Source of the DNA: Onchidella celtica
Lineage: Eukaryota; Mollusca; Gastropoda; Systellommatophora; Onchidiidae
Length of the DNA stretch: 64,000 bases
NCBI GenBank assembly: GCA_963931925.1
Contig: OZ007567.1
Coordinates: 85,546,677 to 85,610,676 of the forward strand
Direction of reading: 5' to 3'
Below the pieces are notes generated by a model. It did not search any database, was not told the DNA's origin, and saw nothing but the letters and a program-made list of their open reading frames with translations. The position numbers and the translations under genes are program-made. Shown here in pieces: positions 11,801-23,800 of the stretch (positions within the stretch are counted from its first letter, which is position 1; each line of letters starts with the position of its first letter).

Positions 11801-14800
11801 GCTTCATGACCACATGCCTACACTCCCTGTGTCGCAATCGTGTGGCAGGTCTGTTCCCATTCTTTGGATGATGCAACACAGAAAGACCACCAGAAATAAA
11901 CATACTCTTTCTATTCCTAACTTTTGCATCTGACTCTCTCGTAATTTGATCGAAACATTGCTAGTGTCAGCACAAAACAAAAACAGTATCCATATGAAGG
12001 CCGACATCTGCCGTCGATTTGATAAAGTGCATGTACATTGATGTACGGGACATTCTAACTAGGGAGGAAATCATAAAAAATAGTGGGGTGTTTTCAACCC
12101 TTGCTTTTTGTACTCTTTCCTGGAATAGTGAGACCTTGGGTATTACAAGACATTTTTGGTGGAACATGACCTCTCATTATAACCAAATATTCCACTGTAA
12201 AATCTACAGTGACAGTCAAAGTTTGCTGTTCAGCATACATTGCAAAGGAAAAGGAAAGACAAATCAAGCTTTCAGTTTGTTGACTTTCAGATTTATTGTA
12301 TGGTTTCTGTATTATTTCTTACATGAGGCTTTGCTACTTAACAACTCTTTCTTTTTGCCACATTTTGATATACATAGCCTCAAGCCTTGCTGTGACCCCA
12401 CAGATTTTCTGTGTTTTTTTTTAACATTGTAACATTTTGTCCAGCATACATTGGGGTAAAACAAGTAGCAATGCACGGGTTTAGATTAAAATAGGAAGAA
12501 AAAACAATAAGTGAACAGCTGATTTACTTATAATCATCTGGAGTGAAAAAACTGCTTCTAAAATCCACTCCAGGACGTGCGATGTTTTCCAGTAAATCAT
12601 AGCCATAGGTTTTAGATGATGCATCAGTTAGGATTGTGAACTTTCACATTCCATTTGTTTCTTTTCATTTGGTTATCCCGTCATTGTTTTCTAAAGTTGT
12701 TAAAACACCTTCATTCGAATCATTGTAAACTGTAAAATTTTGAAGTATAGTATTTCCCCAGGACATGAAAGTAGCATATTGTTTTTTGTATGGTGAGGTT
12801 TCAGATATGTTGGAATATAATATAATATTGATATATACATATTCACTTACACTGTATTGCATGTTTTACAGAAACGCAAAGAGTCAGATGGATCGAGAGC
12901 TTAATTTGAGAAAAATACCTGTAGTTTGTATATTTCAGTTTAGATTTTGATGTGGAAACTGTTCCTGTCCTGGTGTCTTTACTTTCAAACTCCTACACTT
13001 TGATGTTGTACCTCTTTGATTGCAGATTTGATCAGTGACATAAGAGATCCAGAGAAACCGGATTCTTTAGAGGATTTAAATGTCGTATCAGAATCAGGTG
13101 TGAAAGTCCGTCGACTGAAGACTGGGCAGCTGTTGGCACACATTGAATTTGTCCCCACAGTTCCACATTGCCACCTCGCATCCATAATAGGTACATTTAT
13201 TGTATACTCATTGTTTTGGAAAATCCATGAAGTCAGGAAATGAACTACTTTGCAATCAATCATTACATGATCTAAAATAATGTACTAGTCTGTCACGAGT
13301 GGAGTGAGTGCAATTAAGGGGATTGCTACAGAGCGGGTGTAGAGTAAGAAGGGCTCACGGTAGACAAGTAAGATAAGCGTGCTGTCGTGAGTAGTGGGGG
13401 GGTCTGAATGAGGCGAAAGCGCTGTATTACTATCACTGCAAGTTAGAAGGCCCTACGGAACGGACCTGTGAATAAGAGCCCATCGGGCGGACATAAGGGG
13501 AGCAGTCGAGAAGACTAGTGAGAGAGTCTTTCCAGTAATGACTGGTACGTAGAACGTTGATTGATTATTATGATTGATGTATTATATTATATTCGTCTAT
13601 TACCATGATGTAAATAAGTATATGTGAGGAATGTGGAAGTCCTTGATATTGGATATAGCAATGTGCGCCATGAGCGATAGATGAAAGTGAGTTCATGGAT
13701 TTGTAGCGCGAGTGAGTAGTGTGTACTCCGATGGAGGTGTGTTACCGTAAGATGTGTGGTGAGTGAAAGGTGAACTAGTGTGTGTACGCTTCATGGGTTG
13801 TAAGGAGAGGTGGAGTGAATAGAAATGGTAGGGTATTATACCAATGTAATGTTATTCTTGTAGGTGTCGAGGACGGGCCGCAGAGCCACCTCGATGAGCA
13901 CAGGGGATAGGCCAGCATAGGGCCGGAGGCCACACATAGGCCAGAAGTGAGGCTGTCAGTGCAGGACAGTAGAGGCACATAAAGTCGTGGCAGTCAGGCC
14001 ACGGACAGGGACGTAGATATGAGCGTGAATGTGATAATGTACTATTGCCATGCTGAGGGGCTAGTGAACTAATAATGTACGGATGAAGTGATAATGTCTA
14101 TTGAAATGATAATGTGTTATCGCCCTGCTGAGGTGCTAGGGGAATGCTAAGGTGTATGACAATAGGAAGGTGATATTGAGAGACTGCGGTGCCAGTGAAT
14201 TATTAATGTGCTATTAAGACCCTGAGGGGAGAGGCTGAGGCCGAAGTGCCTTTAGGAGTAACTACCGGATTGTGGATCCGAGGGAGAGTGTGTGTGAGAA
14301 TAAGGCCGTTGTACGGCAGTTGATTTCAATAATATAATGTATGTAATTGCGCTATTATCTGTATAATTATGTTTAATAAATGTGTGAGTCTGATGGATTG
14401 TTCTGTTAAGTGTTAAACTTGTTTGTTCGTGATTGTTGTCTTGTCATAAACTATTACATCTCCCAGTCTGGGATTTGTGACACTGGGGGCTCGTCCTGTT
14501 TACCTGTGGTCATTTTGACATTGTGTATTCGTTATATCTAGTTGTTTTTCTGTTGTGCTAGGAATTCGTGCTGTTGTCCTTGTTCGTGGGATGAATGGAA
14601 ATTTCATGATGATATGATTTATGTATGTTTATGAATAATAATATGTATTGATGCATGTATTTTGATGAATATGTATTAATGTGTACTTAAACTTTCAGAG
14701 AGACAGTGTGTGTGCGTGCAGCCTGAGGAGACAAGCAGCCAGAGCTCCGATTAAGGGGAGGACTTAAACTCATAAGGCTGAAAGTTAAGTGAAACTGAAA

Positions 14801-17800
14801 TTTTGTACCCTGGATTGGGGGCTGTTCCTTTTTTCTTTTTCTCTGTTTTTGCTGTTTTCGTTGTAATTTATTGTACGGGCGGTGGCGCGGGTTTGCTGTG
14901 GTGAGCGTAGTTTATCCTCTTCGGGAGGTGGGCTAAATTTGGAACTTCGTTCATCACAGTGAACAGTTCTGTAGGGACCTGTATTTTTGTTTAGATTGTA
15001 GCGTTCTATCTTCCTCGTTGTTTTAGGAAGACGTTTCTCTTGTCCCTCTCTTCCCTATCTGTAGATACGTTCTTTTTTTTCAGACTCTGTTCTTGTTCGT
15101 ACCGTGTTGTGTAATCGGCGTAGTTACGTTGCATTTTTTTCCATTATATTTTCTTTTTTTACGTCTTTGTCCTAGTCTGGTTTGTTGTTCCTCGACGTCC
15201 TTGTGGTCTTTCTACTAAATTTCCTTATTCTTGTCTTTTCTATTCTTTTTATAATTAATAGTGCTATACATTTTATAGATATAGAATTAGTTGTGCTGTA
15301 AAGGTAAATTTCTGAATTGTATTTGAGACAACTGGGTATTGTTATATCTGGTGTGATCTCAGGTCTCTGGTCGTATCGTTAGTGATCATACCGACAGGTT
15401 GGTCGTCTTATAATTAATAGATACCATAACCATAAATCTGTGAAATGGCGGAACTCCAACAACTAATGAAGTTGGGTAAGGAACTTGGCCTGGAGGGAGA
15501 AGAGCTACGCGGCTGGATTAAAGAACAGCAGGCGGATTTGCGCGATGAGCGTGCTAAGGATAGAGAGCGAGAAAAAGAGGCTCAAGAGCGACAGAGAGAA
15601 GAGGAAAGAGAGGCTAAGGATAAGGAACAGGAAAGGGAGTTTAAGCAACAGGAAAGAGAGGCTAAGACTCAGGAACAGGAAAGGGAGTTTAAGTTAAAGG
15701 AGTTGCAACAGGAGAGGGAGTTTAAGTTAAAGGAGATAGAAGCTCAAGAACGGGAGCAGGAGATAAAGTTAAAGGAGATAGAGGCGCAAGTAAAGATTGC
15801 AGAATTAGATAGCAAAAAGAATACGCCAACGGAAACAGTTGAGCGGCAGGTACACAATAAAGGTGGCGTTAGGATTAAGCTCCCCACGTTCGACGACCGG
15901 AAGGACGACATAGACGCTTTCCTTTACAGGTTCGAACTGAACGCACAATTGCAATGGGGGGAAAATAAGGAATTATGGGCCACGTACCTGGCGTCTCTGT
16001 TGCAGGGGCGAGCGTTAACCTACTTTAAAGAGCTACAGCGCGAAGACGTGCAAGATTACGATAAGCTGAAGGCTTTGCTGCTTCGCCGATTTGCGCGTAC
16101 CGAGGAATATTTCCGGGAGCAGTTTAGGCGAGCACGTGCAGATACCAGGGAGGACTTTGCTGCCTTCGTCGCGAGATTGACGGAATATTTCGCGAACTGG
16201 GTACACTTGGCGCATGTGGGCGCGGATTTTGCTAAACTGAAAGACCTAATGATCCGTGACCAGCTGTACGCGTCGTGCCATAAAGATCTGGTGGCCTTCC
16301 TGAAAGAAAACGAACCCGCGACGGTGCAGGAGGCGTCTAAGTTGGCGGAAGCATACCGTACGGCACATCCGTCCAAACCAGTCGCCAGGGCGTACGTCCA
16401 AGATGCTGGGTACGTCGCCGTTGTCGAAGGGTCGCCGGCAGGACTTAGGGACAGGTCGCGTCAGCGTGGTGCCTATAGTGGGCAAGCCCAGGGGCAGTGT
16501 AGGGGCTATCACCAATCACCGGCATATGGATCCGGTAAGTTTGACCGAGCAGGAGGGCTAGGTCGCGGTAATGGCCGGGGGCGATTTGTGACCTTTGCCG
16601 ATGACCGACGGCATAGGGACTCTAGTTCCGGTCGCGATGGGTCACGGGGACCCAGGCCTAGTGCAGCACAGGGAGCGGAGTGTTGGACTTGCGGACGCGT
16701 GGGTCACTTTTCACGCGAGTGTAGGGCCGCGAACTGTTGGAACTGCGGTAGAGCGGATCACATCAGCGTGAATTGCCCTGCAGGTAGAATAGCGGCGAAC
16801 GTGGACAGTAGCTCCAGTCCATGTTCCCCAAATAAATTTCATCATGCAGCTGCGTGTGTTACATCGGACAACGGAGGCGGACAGTATTCTAAGTGTCCCA
16901 GTTGTGAGAAGTTATTATCTTCCGGTGTTTTACCTTGTGGGAGAAAGATCCCCGTTATAAATTCATGTCATACAGGAGGTGGTCTTAGGGTTTATCCGGG
17001 GTTTGTTGGGGACGAACCGGTCTCGGTTTTACGAGATACAGGATCTACCGTTGTGGGAGTGCATAGGGACTGCATTCGGGATTCACAGCTTACAGGTGAG
17101 ACTGCCCCGTGCATCCAATTTTCGGGGGCCATTGAGAAATTACCCATGGCAAGAATAGTGATAGATACACCTTTCCTTAGCGGGGAAGTCGAAGCAGTCG
17201 TTGGTTGTTTTCCAGGCGTCCAGCTCATCATTGGGAATGTATCACGGGTGGTTTCCCCTTCCGATGAGAACGTGCAAGCATGGTCGCAATCAAAAGGTAT
17301 TGACTTTTGCGCCGCGGTCGAAACACGTCGACGGGTAGCTGATAAAGATAGGATTAGACCTTTGGCGACGCCAGCGGTCAACCTAGATATCACGCCAGAG
17401 CGCTTGGCGAGATTACAAAGGGAGGATCCATCATTAAACCCATGTTTTGGGGAAGCGCGAACCGAGAAAACGAGGAGATATAAGAACGGGTCGTCCTCCT
17501 TTGTTGTTCAGGCGGGCATTCTGTTCCGTAAGTATGTAACGGTGTCCTCCATTTTAAAGCAGGTCGTTGTGCCAGCGTTGCTGATCGCAACAGTATTGCA
17601 TTTGGCACATGATGTCCCATTAGCGGGTCATATGGGGATAGCTAGAACCAAAGAAAGGGTTCTTAAAAATTTTTACTGGCCATCGATCCACAGAGATGTG
17701 CAAGTCTATTGTAAGACGTGCAGTGCGTGCCAAAAGACGACGCATAAGGGTCGTACACCCCAGGCTCCTCTTCAGAAGATCCCCACGGTCTCGGAACCGT

Positions 17801-20800
17801 TTAAAAAGGTCTCGATAGACCTTGTTGGCCCCATTCACCCAGCGACCGATAGGGGGAATCGATTTTTCTTAACGGTCATATGTAATGCTACGAGATTGCC
17901 AGAGGCGGTTCCTCTGCGGACCATAACGTCTGAGGCAGTCGCGGAAGCGTTGTTTGCAATTTTCGCTAGGGTAGGAATACCAGAGCAAATTCTGTCTGAT
18001 AGGGGCGCGCAATTTACGTCGGAGATGATGAAGGAATTGTTCCGCTTATTCAGCATACAACCCATCACTACCACCCCTTATCATCCGCAGGCTAATGGCA
18101 TGTGCGAGAGATTGAACTCGACGTTGAAGTCGATGCTGCGTAAGGTAGCTGCTGATCGCCCTAAAGATTGGGATAGATATATCCCTGCAGTGTTATTCGC
18201 GTACAGAGAGGTACGGCAGGAGTCAACGGGATTCTCGCCGTTCGAAATGATGTACGGTCGTAGTCTTAGGGGTCCAACTGATGTTCTTCGGGACATGATG
18301 ACGTCGCCATCATCGGGAGACGATGAGCAGGTTTCGGTGTTTCAGTACCTTGTTGATTTAAGAGAAAGATTATCTTCAGCGCGCACTATAGCAGAAGAAG
18401 CTTCTGGTATCGCTTCGAAAAGAGCAAAAGCCTATAAAGATAGAGGATCCAAACTGAGAATTTTTAAGCCAGGAGACAAGGTCCTATTGTTATTACCTAC
18501 GGACCATAATAAGTTATTGATGACATGGAAAGGTCCTTATGTTATTGAGCGAGTTGTTTCAAAGGTAGATTACGCTATCCACATTGATGGAGCGAGTAAG
18601 GTTTTCCATGTTAATATGCTACAGAGATTTTATGAGAGACCAGAGTATCTGTGTGCACAGACGAAACCAGAGGAGAGTGTCTTCTCTATTGCTTGTACGG
18701 GGGTCGTAGACCAGTCGGACTGTGACGTAAGCGACACCGAGGCGCAGCAAGAGTTGCAAATTCAATTGCCGGAGTTAACTCCGACACAAGGTTACAGGGA
18801 CGTTAAAATTAACCCTGACCTTACGAGTTCAAGGAGTAGGGAACTTAAGACCCTGCTAGCGTCATTCCCGGATGTTGTTACGGATTTGCCGGGTCGCACT
18901 ACGGTGATCCAGCACCAAATAAAGTTGACTTCAGATAAGCCAGTATTTCTTAGACCGTACCCGTTGCCTTTTTCTTCGAGAGATAGAGTCATAAAGGAAG
19001 TTGAGTCAATGTTGAAGTTAGATGTGATAGAACCATCAACATCGCCGTATTCATCACCCATCGTCATCGTGAAAAAACTTGATGGATCGGTGCGGTTCTG
19101 TATTGATTTTCGAAGATTGAACACTATTACGGTAGGCGATAGGGAGCCTATCCCGTTTCAGGAGGAATTAATAGCTTCATTGGCCGGGTCCACGTGGTTT
19201 TCCAAGATAGATTTAACGAAAGGTTATTGGGAAATCCCGCTTACTGAGGAGTCTAAACAATACACGGCGTTCCAAACGCCCATTGGATTATTCCAATTTA
19301 AGGTCATGCCATTTGGGTTGGTAAACGCGCCAGCGACGTTTGCACGATTAATGAGATTAGTGTTGAAGGACATACCTAATGTCGTGTCATTCTTTGACGA
19401 TATAGCATGCCATACGTCGACATGGTCTGATCATATTCAGACACTAACAGTAATTTTTCAACGATTACGTCATTTTGGGTTAACTGCTAAACCCGCAAAG
19501 ATGGATTTGGCATGTCCAGAGATAGTATTCTTAGGACATATTGTGGGTAGAGGTGTTCAGAGACCTGAGGTAACAAAAATTGACAAGTTGGTAGGGTTGC
19601 AAATCCCTAAAACAAAGAAACAAGTCAGAAGCTTAGTGGGAATTTTAAATTATTACAGGAAGTTCATTCCAAATTTTTCCTCCTTGTCATCTTCTCTTAC
19701 TGACCTTACTAAGAAGGGACAACCCGATAAGGTCCAGTGGACGTCTGAATGTCAGACAGCATTTGATAATTTGGTGACAGCATTATCATCGTCACCCATT
19801 CTGATATTACCCGATTTTCGATCTAATTTTATCCTCAGAACGGATGCGTCGGACTCTGGTGTCGGCGCTTGTCTTCTACAGGAGAAGAACGAATGTCTCC
19901 ATCCTGTATGTTATGTCAGTAGGAAGTTATTGCAGAGAGAAAGAAAGTATTCTGTGATAGAGCGTGAGTGTCTTGCCATTGTGTGGTCCGTCCAGAAATT
20001 GGGACGTTATCTCATGGGACGAGAATTTTGTATCCAGACAGACCACAAGCCACTGACATTTTTGTCGAAGAATCGTTCGTGCAGCCCACGCTTGTCTAGA
20101 TGGGCATTGGCTTTGCAGCCGTATACCTTCGTTATTCAACCAATTCCAGGAACCAGCAATCATATCGCCGACTACCTTAGTCGAGCCTAGGGGAAGATTT
20201 CAGGAGCTTATACATCGGAGGACAGGAACATTGACAGGATCTGTGTGAATGAGTCGACTTTAAAATATTGACATTATAAATATGATATGAAGAATGGTTG
20301 ATAGGTTGATTGGCTTTTGATTCTGTATTAGGTATTGTGTTTAGTTAGCTATTGATGATGTGATACATATGTGCATATTGCGGGCCATATTGATCCCCAT
20401 ATTTTCCCCTGATTTCGGTATTTTATATACTAGGGGAACTGCTAGGTTTTTTTTTAGTGTAGGTATTGCTCACGCTCACTCGTTGACAGTCATCTTGATG
20501 CGATTTGAAATTAATTGCATTAATTTTTTTGGGGTGGGGGATGATGTCACGAGTGGAGTGAGTGCAATTAAGGGGATTGCTACAGAGCGGGTGTAGAGTA
20601 AGAAGGGCTCACGGTAGACAAGTAAGATAAGCGTGCTGTCGTGAGTAGTGGGGGGGGTCTGAATGAGGCGAAAGCGCTGTATTACTATCACTGCAAGTTA
20701 GAAGGCCCTACGGAACGGACCTGTGAATAAGAGCCCATCGGGCGGACATAAGGGGAGCAGTCGAGAAGACTAGTGAGAGAGTCTTTCCAGTAATGACTGG

Positions 20801-23800
20801 TACGTAGAACGTTGATTGATTATTATGATTGATGTATTATATTATATTCGTCTATTACCATGATGTAAATAAGTATATGTGAGGAATGTGGAAGTCCTTG
20901 ATATTGGATATAGCAATGTGCGCCATGAGCGATAGATGAAAGTGAGTTCATGGATTTGTAGCGCGAGTGAGTAGTGTGTACTCCGATGGAGGTGTGTTAC
21001 CGTAAGATGTGTGGTGAGTGAAAGGTGAACTAGTGTGTGTACGCTTCATGGGTTGTAAGGAGAGGTGGAGTGAATAGAAATGGTAGGGTATTATACCAAT
21101 GTAATGTTATTCTTGTAGGTGTCGAGGACGGGCCGCAGAGCCACCTCGATGAGCACAGGGGATAGGCCAGCATAGGGCCGGAGGCCACACATAGGCCAGA
21201 AGTGAGGCTGTCAGTGCAGGACAGTAGAGGCACATAAAGTCGTGGCAGTCAGGCCACGGACAGGGACGTAGATATGAGCGTGAATGTGATAATGTACTAT
21301 TGCCATGCTGAGGGGCTAGTGAACTAATAATGTACTGATGAAGTGATAATGTCTATTGAAATGATAATGTGTTATCGCCCTGCTGAGGTGCTAGGGGAAT
21401 GCTAAGGTGTATGACAATAGGAAGGTGATATTGAGAGACTGCGGTGCCAGTGAATTATTAATGTGCTATTAAGACCCTGAGGGGAGAGGCTGAGGCCGAA
21501 GTGCCTTTAGGAGTAACTACCGGATTGTGGATCCGAGGGAGAGTGTGTGTGAGAATAAGGCCGTTGTACGGCAGTTGATTTCAATAATATAATGTATGTA
21601 ATTGCGCTATTATCTGTATAATTATGTTTAATAAATGTGTGAGTCTGATGGATTGTTCTGTTAAGTGTTAAACTTGTTTGTTCGTGATTGTTGTCCTGTC
21701 ATAAACTATTACATCTCCCAGTCTGGGATTTGTGACATAGTCTTAATGCAGTGTTGGGCCTGCTCAATTTTGCTTAGTGAATTAAATGAGTGAATTGTGC
21801 AGAATAAGTCAGTTGCCCCAGTTGGATATTAGGTACATGTAATCAGATTGATGCCTAAATGAATTTAGCTTGACAGAGAGGAAGATATGAATGCAGCCAC
21901 AGAAATGCAGAGAAGTTTTCCAAAGTTTTATGTGTCTGCTAGAGGTTTCCCAAACATCCTCTCAGAGGTTTTTGGATCCACATTTTCTCTGTGCAGAATA
22001 CTTACCTCGTATTTATGCAAATCACATTAAATCATTCTCAACCAACTGAAATCATAACGTTTACAGTGCTAGTGTAATGTTGCCTTCTGTTAAAGTGTGT
22101 GAAAACTAAAATTGAGCCACTGTAGTGTGATTTGGGTAATTGCTGAAAATAAATCACATGTTATTATACATGACACAGTTTGTGGACAGTGCATTTGTAG
22201 ACCAGTGCACTTAATCCGTGCAAGTACCACTATGTCTCAGTGGTTTCAGTTAGCCAATTTAAAGTATATTGTGGAAATTTCAGAATTATTATTTTCTTTT
22301 TTTCTGACTCTTAACTCTTAGGATTGACAGTGAGATCCAAACTGCAAAAATGTTTGCCAGAAAAAGTGAAAGTAAGTTGTTTTTCCTTTTTGCTGCAATA
22401 TGACATGTTCAAATTCACTCCAGAATTTTCTTTTGTTGTCCTTAATTGCAATTATTTATCATTATGTGCTTATGAGCAGAATAAATCATTTTGGAGAATT
22501 TTTTTTTTTTTTTATCAGTCCTTACATATTTTCTCAATGTAATCTTTTTTTTTTTTTTTTAACTGCATGCAAAGTGGAGAACAGAATTTGCTAAAGATGC
22601 ATTGCCACTGCACTTACTGTATCTGGCACTGTAGTTTGCATCTTTTGACTCCAGATTAAGAATAACATCAATCAGAAGATTACACCTGTGCCCCAGTGAT
22701 GAAGAATTTAAAAACCTACCCCAAAGGATACATGTAAAGTGCAAACCACTATTATATATACATTTGAAAAAGGGAGCATTAGTTGTGTCTGAAATTACAT
22801 GGGCATACAAAATAATATGTATCTTTCAACTTTACTGTGTCTTGCAGATCGATATTTTCATACGTCAGGGTACCCATGAGACTGCAGATGAAAGTGAGTG
22901 GTAACACTTTTGCATTTTCCGACACTGTAGGTGGAGGCAAAATGTCCAGACCTCGCACAAATTATATTAAAATGGATTTAACATTAATTGATTTCTCTTC
23001 ATGTGCTACCTAGCTAGTAGCAGCATGGCATTTAATGTGCTGAAGATTAATCACAATGATCCTTTGAGGCTAATCAATTCTAGTGTGAGCTCTTTAGAAT
23101 GAAGTTGTGAATCCTGCAGATTCCTTACATGTTGATTTTAATGTGTGATATGCATTTACAGTTTTACATCCTATTTGCTGAACATGATCTCAATCTTGCC
23201 CATCTTGATTTTCATTATAATTTAAAATAACTCGAGTACCCAGTGTATTTATTATTTCATTTTCAGCTTCTTCTGACAACATCAGATTGCTTTTTGATTA
23301 ACAATCATACGTGCAATTGGTTTCTTGCTTCTTTTTTAAGAATATGACCAAGATGACTTCAGTTCAATTTTGAACCATTTCTGTAGAATAATGAGTACTT
23401 TAATGTCCTTGAATTGTTTATATTGACAAGGAGAATAAAATACATGTATAAAATGTTAAACATCAGAGAATACTAATGTGAAGACCTTTCTAAGAATGAA
23501 GAGTGTGGAGCAGGGATCACCGTCTTACATTCTGTTTTTTGTAAACAGTCTTTGTGCTGCCCTGAAATATTTCATCAAAGGTGCAGATTAAATTTTAAAA
23601 ATCAAACAATTTTCTCATCATTTTCTTTGACCTAGAAGAGAAGACAATTATGTATGAATTTTCTTCAGATGTGCCATTTCAGCAGTATTTCATTGTCATA
23701 CATTTGAAAGATATCTGCTTACTTTTGTTTTACAGTCAACAAGCAAATCAATGACAAAGAGAGGATATCGGCAGCTTTGGAAAACCCCAACCTGCAGCAG

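Larger units (their letters stand above)
13291..21737 (+). mobile_element. Full-length Gmr1-like Ty3/gypsy LTR retrotransposon
   Basis: An 8447-bp element with LTRs at 13291-14482 and 20545-21737 and the 5-bp target duplication TAGTC at 13286-13290 and 21738-21742. Both LTRs begin TGTCAC and end GTGACA. A tRNA-Pro-type primer site follows the left LTR, a purine-rich tract precedes the right LTR, and one uninterrupted Gag-Pol ORF lies between. By eye the LTRs differ at only three places: a G-run (7 against 8), 14081 G against 21336 T, and 14441 T against 21696 C. The insertion is therefore recent. It sits in sense orientation in a CIAO2A-like intron. No env-like ORF exists between the pol stop and the right LTR. 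Confidence 0.95.

Noticed and set aside
12019..12432. 137-codon + strand ORF in CIAO2A-like intron 1
   Set aside because: No family resemblance, no splice or promoter context, phenylalanine/leucine-rich AT composition.
13775..13978. 67-codon minus-strand ORF, identical at 21030-21233
   Set aside because: Present because both LTRs are near identical; no domain, not a gene.
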